This document shows, one piece after another, positions 1 to 4,680 of a stretch of DNA of 7,349 nucleotides (its first letter is position 1; each line of letters begins with the position of its first letter). The translations under genes and the position numbers were made by a program. This DNA comes from JAUWQU01 sp964605095 (GTDB lineage: Bacteria; Planctomycetota; Phycisphaerae; SM23-33). The stretch is from the NCBI GenBank assembly GCA_964605095.1, contig CAZSBS010000248.1:1-7349 (forward strand). The letters are read 5' to 3'. The notes below the pieces were generated by a model, which did not search any database, was not told the DNA's origin, and worked only from the letters and a program-made list of their open reading frames with translations.

Positions 1-205
1 AGGCTGGCTCGCGGGGTGCGTCGAGATCGTCGCTTGTCCGGTGGCTGCCATGCGCATCTTTCTGCATCTTTCTGCATTTGTCCGCTTCGTGGCCCGCGCT
101 GCGGGCGTCGATAGGTTGACAAAAAGGCACAAGGTCAAAAAGGTCAAAAAGACAAGAAATCAAGAGGTCCCGGAGTTCAGGGGCCCCGGTGCTGCTTCCC
201 GTTTC

Positions 206-257
206 GGCCGTGTTTTGGCCGGCCGTGTTTTGGCCATTTTTCGACCATGTTTTGACC
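206..257 (+). repeat. 15-bp direct repeats, two perfect plus one degenerate
   Basis: The unit ggccgtgttttggcc occurs perfectly at 206-220 and 221-235, head to tail. A third copy, gaccatgttttgacc, lies at 243-257 with 12 of 15 positions matching, after a 7-bp spacer. Each copy begins with GGCC or GACC and ends with GGCC or GACC, so it is also an interrupted palindrome around a T-rich core. The arrangement resembles an iteron or protein-binding array, but no replication or partition gene is nearby, so no function is assigned. Confidence 0.7.
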
Positions 258-374
258 AGGGCATTATAACTCGCTGTTCGGGCGGGCGAAAGAAGGAAAA
301 TGTCGAAACGTGCAAATCGTCAATGCCATGCCAAGCCGGCAGACTTCCCCGTCAGGGGCCCCAAGGGCGGACTC

Positions 375-392
375 TCCCGATGTACATCGGGA
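375..392. repeat. Perfect 18-bp palindrome
   Basis: The sequence tcccgatgtacatcggga equals its own reverse complement over all 18 bases. A second inverted pair lies just downstream: gtggcaag at 401-408 and cttgccac at 451-458. A dimeric regulator site, a hairpin or a mobile-element remnant would all fit. No gene start lies close enough to choose between them, and no T-tract follows, so a terminator is unlikely. Confidence 0.6.
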
Positions 393-596
393 CAGAATAA
401 GTGGCAAGCCGGCATGGTCCCTTCTCTTCCTGAAGTCTGAAGTTTGAAGTCTTGCCACCACCCCGCGCCGGCATTCAAACTTAGACCACTCTAATCGGCC
501 TAAAATCCAAAATAAGGACTTATGGCGATTGTCTGTGATGTAAGTCTTTATTGTAATTTCTCGCCGAGGAGGCTTTCGGACCGGCAGGCAGGTTCT

Positions 597-769
597 CGGT
601 TTGGAGTACCGGCCGAGCGAGCAAGATGGTGGTTCGATAGCGCCGCGATGTGTTTTGGAACGCCGGCCGAGCGCGCAAGGGGGTGTTTTGTCGCGTTAGC
701 GATAGCGCCGCGATGTGTTTTGGAGCGTTGGCCGAGCACGCACGATGGTTTTTCGATAGCGCCGGGAAG
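597..769 (+). repeat. 54-65 bp tandem repeat, three copies
   Basis: Three head-to-tail units can be aligned by eye: about 597-650, 651-715 and 716-769. Shared blocks in order are tgttttgga (diverged in the first unit), a ggccgagc block, a gcaagatggt-like block, and cgatagcgccg near the end. The middle unit is longer by about 11 bp because of an internal insertion. The CGATAG hexamer falls at 635, 700 and 754. A degenerate fourth copy seems to lie at 955-995 (tgttttggagcg, then cgatag at 984). There are no unique spacers between units, so this is not a CRISPR array. Both strands are open in some frames across it, but the encoded residues only reflect the repeat. Confidence 0.75.
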
Positions 770-1028
770 TATTTGGGGGGGGTTCGGAGCCCTATTTGGA
801 CCCTTGGCGGTAGTCCATAACACGCGCAGGGCGTGGTTATTGCGCTCATTTGGAGGTTTTTTTGCATGGTTTCGGAGTGGTTTGGGAGGTGGTTTTGGGG
901 GTGGTTCGGAGTGGTTTCGAGTTTTTTCGCAGTGGTTTGGGGTACTGCGTGGCGTGTTTTGGAGCGTGCGCCGGGGGGTTTTACGATAGAAGCGGCAGGG
1001 GCGGTAGGGTCGGTGGGGTTGGTAGGGT
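770..1028. other. G/T-skewed low-complexity tract
   Basis: The plus strand is dominated by G and T; by hand count about four-fifths of 841-960 is G or T. It has a run of eight G at 775-782 and many GGG or GGGG runs, so the plus strand could form G-quadruplexes. Internal direct repeats include ttcggagtggttt at 871-883 and 905-917, with a partial copy ending at 937. The long open frames here, on both strands, are low-complexity and have no domain I recognise. I treat the tract as non-coding. Confidence 0.5.
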
Positions 1029-1044
1029 TCCCGGCGCGCCGGGA
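1029..1044. repeat. 16-bp GC-rich palindrome
   Basis: The sequence tcccggcgcgccggga is a perfect palindrome that could fold as a 6-bp stem with a CGCG loop. It lies about 80 nt past the stop codon of the minus-strand URO-D gene. It may help end that transcript or act as a buffer hairpin, but no U-tract follows on either strand, so I do not call it an intrinsic terminator. Confidence 0.45.
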
Positions 1045-1123
1045 TAAACTCCTCTGGGGGTAGAATCGAGATGCGGCGCGGTGGCGGCGATCAGCCAAGA
1101 CACCGGGCGGGATGGCCGGGGGA

Positions 1124-2182
1124 CTATCTATCCGCCATTTCCTCGTAGCACTGGTTGTAGTAGATGGCGTTTTCGACGGGCGTGTTGGCCGGGATGTGGT
1201 TGCCGACGGCCAGGAAGAAGCCGGGGCAGTCCTTGCCGATGGCCATGCAGCGCTGCACCTCGCGGCGGATCTGGGGTTTCGTGCCGCGAAGCAAAATGCG
1301 AGTGTCGGCGTTGCCGATGAACGCGTGAGTCTGGCCGTAGTTCTTGGCGATGTAAGCCATGTCCGTCATCGGTTCGAGCACGAAGCCGTGCATGCCGCAG
1401 GCGGCTATGTCGTCGATGAAGGCCGTGTAGTTGCCGTCGGACGTGTACAGGATCTTCTTGCCACTGTCGATCAGCGGGCCGAAGAAACGCTTGTAGTTTG
1501 GGAACACGTACTTTCGGTACCACTCGGGGGGCAGGAATGCCCCGGCCGTCCACACTATGTCGTCGTGACACATCACAACGGGCACGTCCGCGTCGGCAAG
1601 GGCGTGGAAGTATTGGAGGATCCAGCTCGAATAGCGGTTGGTCAGGTCGCCGAAGGCCTTGGCATCCGTCCCGGCCGCCAGGAGCAGCATCTCCCAGCCG
1701 AACAGGTCGATCAGCCCGGAGATGCACGTGATGTACACGCCGGTCATGTTGACCATGTTGGGGTACTTGCGGCAGAGCCCTTCGTACTGTTTCTCGAAGC
1801 GGTTTATGGTCGCGGCGTGGTCGATGGATCCGAAGGCTTCCCACGGGTCGAATGCCAGGACTTGCTCCGGCTCGGTAAAGGGGCAGGTTCGCACGGTGTC
1901 GAAGTCTCCGCCGCCTTCGGCGTAGACGCAATGGCCCATGCGGGTGCGGAGGTCCTTGAATTCCTCGCCGCCTATGAGCGTGCACCACAGCAGGTCGAAG
2001 TCCCACGCCATCATGAACGCCTGGCTGGCGGTGAGCTTGATGTCGTCGGAACTTTGAGGGGTGACCGGCATGCCGGTCACGGCGCGAACCAGTTCCCAGT
2101 GCCCGGTGACGGAGTATTCCGTCCGCGGCACGCGCGGCGGCATTTCAAGGTTAAGCGCAGCCAGGCCGTACTGAAGGCTCAT
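1124..2182 (-). CDS. URO-D/MtaA-superfamily protein (uroporphyrinogen decarboxylase-like)
   Basis: This 352-residue protein reads as a member of the uroporphyrinogen decarboxylase superfamily. The group includes the haem enzyme and corrinoid:coenzyme M methyltransferases, all with a TIM-barrel fold, and probably acts in the cytoplasm. Family landmarks in order: an N-terminal segment of the PxRVPR type (15-20), HDDIVW (206-211), the FLPPEWYRKYVFP segment (216-228), a glycine-aspartate loop YTSDGN (246-251), GNAD (290-293), and a C-terminal NTPVENA segment (333-339). The N-terminal RQAGR motif of true uroporphyrinogen decarboxylase is absent, so haem synthesis is unlikely. At the position where corrinoid methyltransferases have the zinc-binding HxC, this protein has TSD, so classical thiol methyl transfer is also doubtful. 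The start is set by AAGGAG (2190-2195) seven bases upstream of ATG. It is transcribed away from the neighbouring permease. Family membership is clear; the substrate is unknown. Confidence 0.9.
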   Translation of the reverse strand: MSLQYGLAALNLEMPPRVPRTEYSVTGHWELVRAVTGMPVTPQSSDDIKLTASQAFMMAWDFDLLWCTLIGGEEFKDLRTRMGHCVYAEGGGDFDTVRTCPFTEPEQVLAFDPWEAFGSIDHAATINRFEKQYEGLCRKYPNMVNMTGVYITCISGLIDLFGWEMLLLAAGTDAKAFGDLTNRYSSWILQYFHALADADVPVVMCHDDIVWTAGAFLPPEWYRKYVFPNYKRFFGPLIDSGKKILYTSDGNYTAFIDDIAACGMHGFVLEPMTDMAYIAKNYGQTHAFIGNADTRILLRGTKPQIRREVQRCMAIGKDCPGFFLAVGNHIPANTPVENAIYYNQCYEEMADR

Positions 2183-2299
2183 TCAACGGCTCCTTGGTTC
2201 ACAATTGCGGACAATGCCGGCAAATGCTGACAGATTCCGGCCAAACTGCCCGAAGCGCACTTGCCGGACCGCGTCCTGCGGGTCGGGAGGTGTGTCCAT
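2183..2299 (-). CDS. Possible 38-codon leader ORF upstream of the URO-D gene
   Basis: On the minus strand an ATG at 2299-2297 opens a 38-codon frame. It starts MDTPPDPQDAV and ends at a TGA that directly abuts the ATG of the URO-D gene. AAAGGA (positions 2304-2309) lies 4 nt upstream as a possible, rather close, Shine-Dalgarno site. The ORF lies between the proposed promoter (2332-2360) and the URO-D gene, and contains that gene's own ribosome binding site in its last codons. This geometry would allow translational coupling. I do not recognise the peptide, and its codon third positions are less GC-rich than in the large genes. It may be a leader peptide, or just an open stretch of 5' UTR. Confidence 0.3.
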   Translation of the reverse strand: MDTPPDPQDAVRQVRFGQFGRNLSAFAGIVRNCEPRSR

Positions 2300-2331
2300 G
2301 TCATCCTTTATAACATCCCGACGGGACCAGG

Positions 2332-2360
2332 AGTATACGGTCCGAGTTTCCGGGCGGCAA
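2332..2360 (-). promoter_or_regulatory. Candidate sigma-70-type promoter for the URO-D gene
   Basis: Reading the minus strand, TTGCCG (2360-2355; 4 of 6 consensus bases) is followed after exactly 17 bp by TATACT (2337-2332; 5 of 6). Transcription would start near 2325 and leave a 5' leader of roughly 140 nt before the URO-D start codon, enough for the leader ORF described above. This is a consensus match by eye only; promoter rules in the host lineage are not known from this window. Confidence 0.4.
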
Positions 2361-2442
2361 TTGCCTCGGTGTTCCGCGAAGAACATTTCGCCGACGCCGG
2401 CCGCGCGGTATGCTCTCAGTGCGGGGGCAAGACGCGGCCCGC

Positions 2443-2466
2443 CGGGAACTCGCACGGGAACTCGCA
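2443..2466 (+). repeat. 12-bp perfect tandem duplication before the permease start
   Basis: The unit cgggaactcgca occurs twice, at 2443-2454 and 2455-2466, one base before the proposed ATG of the ABC permease. The only Shine-Dalgarno-like sequence for that start (GGGA at 2456-2459, 8 nt upstream) lies inside the second copy. The duplication is in frame with the upstream open reading frame, so it would encode a GNSH/GNSQ repeat if translation began further upstream. Confidence 0.6.
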
Positions 2467-2467
2467 G

Positions 2468-4357
2468 ATGATTCCGCGACAGCGGCAGCTTACCTTCCGC
2501 TACCTGGTGACCAAGGGCATCGTCGGCTGCTGGCCGGTGGTGTCGCTCGAGCTGCGCGCCGCCAGCCGCAGGCACAGGACGTACTGGCTTCGCATGGCGT
2601 ATATGGTGGCCCTGACGCTCTACGTGGCGATGGTCTGGGCGGCCGTTGTCTCCTGGATGGACCAGGGCGCCTACACCCGCAGCCGCATGGCCGCCGCTGG
2701 CGTGGAAATAGGCAGCGGGGTGGTCTGGTTCCTGCTGCTGGCCGGGCCAACGGCCGCGGTGCTGCTGGCGACCAACTGCTTCCAGGAAGAGCTCCACCGA
2801 GGCGGGCTGACGCTGGTGTTCAGCACGCCGCTGGATTACGCGCACATCGTGGCGGGCAAGTTCATTGGCAGGCTGGCGCAGATGCAGGTACTGGTCCTGG
2901 CGGCCCTGCCGCCGCTGGCGCTGGTACGGGTCTTCGGCGGCGTGCCGGCCGTGTTTGTCGCCGGCGGGGTGATGCTGGCCATGGGCTGCTCGGCGGTAGG
3001 GGCCGCGATGGCGATGCTCTACTCGGCCCGCTACGACGAACCGCACCTCATCGTGCCCATGGCCGCGATCATGACGTGGCTGTTCAACGCACCGGCCTGG
3101 CTGGCGTCGAACATGGGCGCCAACGAGCTTGCCCGCGGCACCGGCGAGAGCTGGCCGATCATCTGGATTTTCCTGGCCGGCTTGCAGATGCTGCTGGCAC
3201 TGCGAGTGCTGGCCAGTTGCACGAGGCGCCTGGCCGTCCGTGGCGGGGTGGCGATGGGCAGCATGACCGACGAGAAACACCGCGTCCATAACCTGGCCGG
3301 GCCGTCCGGCACGCCCGAGATCGTCGAGGAGGCCCTGAGTCGCCTTGCCGAGGTTCGCCGGGCCACCGCCATTGCCGCCCATACGCTCGCCGGCGGCCCT
3401 GCCGACAACCAACGCGGGCCTGCCGGCTCACAGGCCGCCTATGATCGCGGTCCCGCAATCGCCGCGGATTCAATTGCCCCCCGGCCCCGGCCAACCGCCG
3501 ACCTTCGCATTCCCTGGCCGCTGGAGATCAAGGGCTCGCCCATCATCTGGCGGGCCATGAGGCGGAGCTTCCTGTTCGACCGCAACACCACCCGGATCGC
3601 CATCGGCGTGATTCTGGGGTACTTGTATTTCTCTGGCGGCTTGACAGGGAGCCTGGCATCGGCCGGCTTCCACCAGTTCGTGCTGGCGCTCGCCATGGTG
3701 GTCTATATCGTTCTGCTGGCCACGACGAGCTCCGCCCTGATCAGCTCCGAGAGGCAGGGCCGCTGCTGGCACGTGCTGCTGACAACGCCCCTGACGGACT
3801 GGCAGATACTCTGGGCGAAGATTCGCTTAGCCATCTGGAAGGCATCGCTGCCGGTCCAGATCTCGGTCCTGCACGTGGGGATATTCACCGCCGTCGGCGT
3901 GATCTCGCCGCTGCTGGCATTGCACGTGTTAATGCTGTTCGCCGGGGTGACGGTCTTCGTGGTGGGGCTGGGGCTGCTGTGCTCGTGCATCTTCAAACGC
4001 ACCACCGCCGCGATGCTGTCCTGCATGGGTTGCCTGGCCGGGCTGTGGGTGCTGGGGCCTGGGATTGCCGACCTGCTCGATCCCGCCCTCAGGGCCATCA
4101 CCGGGCTGAGGTTCGACTGGGCATGGCTGAGCAACGTTGTCAACCCGTTCTGCGTGCTGCATGCGGCGGTTATGGGCATGGGATCCGAAGCGTCCAGGCT
4201 CCGCGCCGGCGGGTACAACTCCTATCGGCTCGGCGGTCACGAAATTTCGACCGAGATGTTCACATGGGCGGTTGTGTGGCTGGCCAGCGGGCTTGTCTTC
4301 ATCGGCGCGGGCCTGGCCTGGCTTGCCAAGAAGACTTTCCGGCGAGGAATTGTCTAG
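2468..4357 (+). CDS. ABC-2-type transporter permease, tandem two-half protein
   Basis: This integral membrane protein of 629 residues is built as two ABC-2 permease halves. Predicted membrane segments by hydrophobicity are about 42-62, 83-103, 138-157, 161-183, 193-214 and 229-249, then 374-394, 401-424, 460-479, 481-508, 511-535 and 598-619. The family's hallmark (a Glu followed by the S/T-T-P-L loop and a GK-like end) appears twice: E108...STPL at 119-122 and E428...TTPL at 439-442, offset by exactly 320 residues. A linker of about 100 residues, rich in Ala, Gly and Pro (252-350), joins the halves and should be cytoplasmic. Such permeases need an ATPase subunit; none is encoded here. The frame stays open upstream to 2261, but the upstream residues look unlike the family and no better ribosome site exists, so ATG 2468 is preferred (weak GGGA 8 nt before it). 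The exported substrate is unknown. Confidence 0.85.
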   Translation: MIPRQRQLTFRYLVTKGIVGCWPVVSLELRAASRRHRTYWLRMAYMVALTLYVAMVWAAVVSWMDQGAYTRSRMAAAGVEIGSGVVWFLLLAGPTAAVLLATNCFQEELHRGGLTLVFSTPLDYAHIVAGKFIGRLAQMQVLVLAALPPLALVRVFGGVPAVFVAGGVMLAMGCSAVGAAMAMLYSARYDEPHLIVPMAAIMTWLFNAPAWLASNMGANELARGTGESWPIIWIFLAGLQMLLALRVLASCTRRLAVRGGVAMGSMTDEKHRVHNLAGPSGTPEIVEEALSRLAEVRRATAIAAHTLAGGPADNQRGPAGSQAAYDRGPAIAADSIAPRPRPTADLRIPWPLEIKGSPIIWRAMRRSFLFDRNTTRIAIGVILGYLYFSGGLTGSLASAGFHQFVLALAMVVYIVLLATTSSALISSERQGRCWHVLLTTPLTDWQILWAKIRLAIWKASLPVQISVLHVGIFTAVGVISPLLALHVLMLFAGVTVFVVGLGLLCSCIFKRTTAAMLSCMGCLAGLWVLGPGIADLLDPALRAITGLRFDWAWLSNVVNPFCVLHAAVMGMGSEASRLRAGGYNSYRLGGHEISTEMFTWAVVWLASGLVFIGAGLAWLAKKTFRRGIV

Positions 4358-4487
4358 GCCATCCGTGCGAAGGACGGCGACAGCCAGAACGACCTGCTAA
4401 TCTGTCCGGCCTGAACTCGCTGGTGGCCGAAATCCAGGGCGAAGGCCCGTCCGATGCGGGAAAGGACGGCCAGACTGTGGACGTCCA

Positions 4488-4523
4488 CGCCCTGCGAGAT
4501 TGCCGTTCGCCAGGGCGTTTTTT
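4488..4523 (+). terminator. Intrinsic terminator after the ABC permease gene
   Basis: A perfect 7-bp stem, cgccctg (4488-4494) with cagggcg (4511-4517), is followed at once by six T (4518-4523). Inside the loop a further cga/tcg pairing extends the stem past a single bulged base. It lies 130 nt after the permease stop and 158 nt before the esterase start, so the two plus-strand genes are probably separate transcripts. Confidence 0.75.
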
Positions 4524-4546
4524 CGGTGTGGAATGGACAGTCGCCG

Positions 4547-4575
4547 TTTATGCTGCGAGGTGTCGGGTGTATAAT
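4547..4575 (+). promoter_or_regulatory. Candidate promoter for the esterase-zincin gene
   Basis: A perfect TATAAT at 4570-4575 sits downstream of the terminator. The hexamer 17 bp before it, tttatg (4547-4552), matches only 3 of 6 bases of the -35 consensus, so the call rests on the -10 box and its location. Transcription would start near 4582, leaving a leader of about 100 nt that contains AGGAGG at 4602-4607. Confidence 0.45.
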
Positions 4576-4610
4576 CATCGCCATTGCCTTTCGATGAGTT
4601 TAGGAGGGCC

Positions 4611-4661
4611 ATGCAAGCATACGCCGAACCCGACGGAGAAAGGCTGGATTATGTTGCGTAG
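4611..4661 (+). CDS. Possible 16-codon leader ORF before the esterase gene
   Basis: ATG at 4611 follows AGGAGG (4602-4607), the strongest Shine-Dalgarno sequence in this part of the window, though the spacing to the ATG is only 3-4 nt. The frame encodes MQAYAEPDGERLDYVA and stops at TAG 4659-4661. That overlaps the alternative esterase start at 4651 and ends 19 nt before the preferred start at 4681. It is out of frame with the esterase. It could be a leader for re-initiation, or AGGAGG may simply stand by chance in the 5' UTR. Confidence 0.2.
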   Translation: MQAYAEPDGERLDYVA

Positions 4662-4664
4662 AAG

Positions 4665-4670
4665 AAGGAG
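4665..4670 (+). promoter_or_regulatory. Ribosome binding site choosing the esterase start
   Basis: AAGGAG lies 10 nt upstream of ATG 4681. The competing in-frame ATG at 4651 has only AAAGG (4639-4643, 7 nt away). The 4681 start gives a more typical signal-peptide n-region (12 residues rather than 22), so it is preferred, but 4651 cannot be excluded. Confidence 0.5.
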
Positions 4671-4680
4671 TGATGAACAG

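Larger units (their letters stand above)
1..596. other. Gene-free stretch rich in short repeats
   Basis: I see no convincing gene here. A plus frame is open from the left edge to 400, but its residues simply read through short tandem repeats and it has no recognisable domain. On the minus strand an ATG codon (57-55, or 51-49) starts a frame that leaves the window after fewer than 20 codons; it could be the start of an upstream gene, but nothing supports that. The stretch holds a 10-bp tandem repeat (gcatctttct at 54-63 and 64-73, plus a partial copy), a 9-bp tandem repeat (aaggtcaaa at 131-139 and 140-148), the 11-mer tcaggggcccc at both 177-187 and 352-362, and a heptad repeat (tgaagtc/t at 431-437, 438-444, 445-451). 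A TTGACA at 116-121 has no matching -10 box. Confidence 0.6.
4358..4680. other. Intergenic region between permease and esterase genes
   Basis: This spacer holds, in order, an intrinsic terminator, a promoter-like -10 box, an AGGAGG element and a possible short leader ORF, each listed separately. The frame of the downstream gene is open across the whole spacer and back into the permease, but the residues before 4651 show no domain. An ATG at 4594 is in frame with the esterase; it would give an N-terminus too long for a signal peptide. Confidence 0.6.

Noticed and set aside
116..144. TTGACA promoter -35 box
   Set aside because: No -10-like hexamer occurs at 16-18 bp, only the 9-bp repeat.
597..769. 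CRISPR array
   Set aside because: The units abut with no unique spacers, differ in length, and no cas gene is present.
522..989. Plus-strand frame of 155 residues
   Set aside because: Its repeats (VPAERAR, TPAERAR) are only the DNA repeats translated; its Gly/Phe/Trp-rich end comes from the G/T tract.
520..1098. Minus-strand frame of 192 residues across the repeat region
   Set aside because: It reads the tandem repeats and the G/T tract as low-complexity His/Pro/Thr/Arg-rich sequence, with no domain and no clear ribosome site.
1112..2230. Plus-strand 372-residue frame
   Set aside because: It is the antisense of the URO-D gene, whose protein carries clear family motifs.
2300..3412. Minus-strand frame opposite the permease, ending in the leader ORF
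   Set aside because: It is antisense to a clear membrane protein and has a low-complexity Arg/His/Gln composition; only its last 38 codons, outside the permease, are considered separately.
3979..4650. Upstream extension of the esterase frame into the permease
   Set aside because: The frame is open only by chance; the signal peptide and ribosome sites place the start at 4681 (or 4651).
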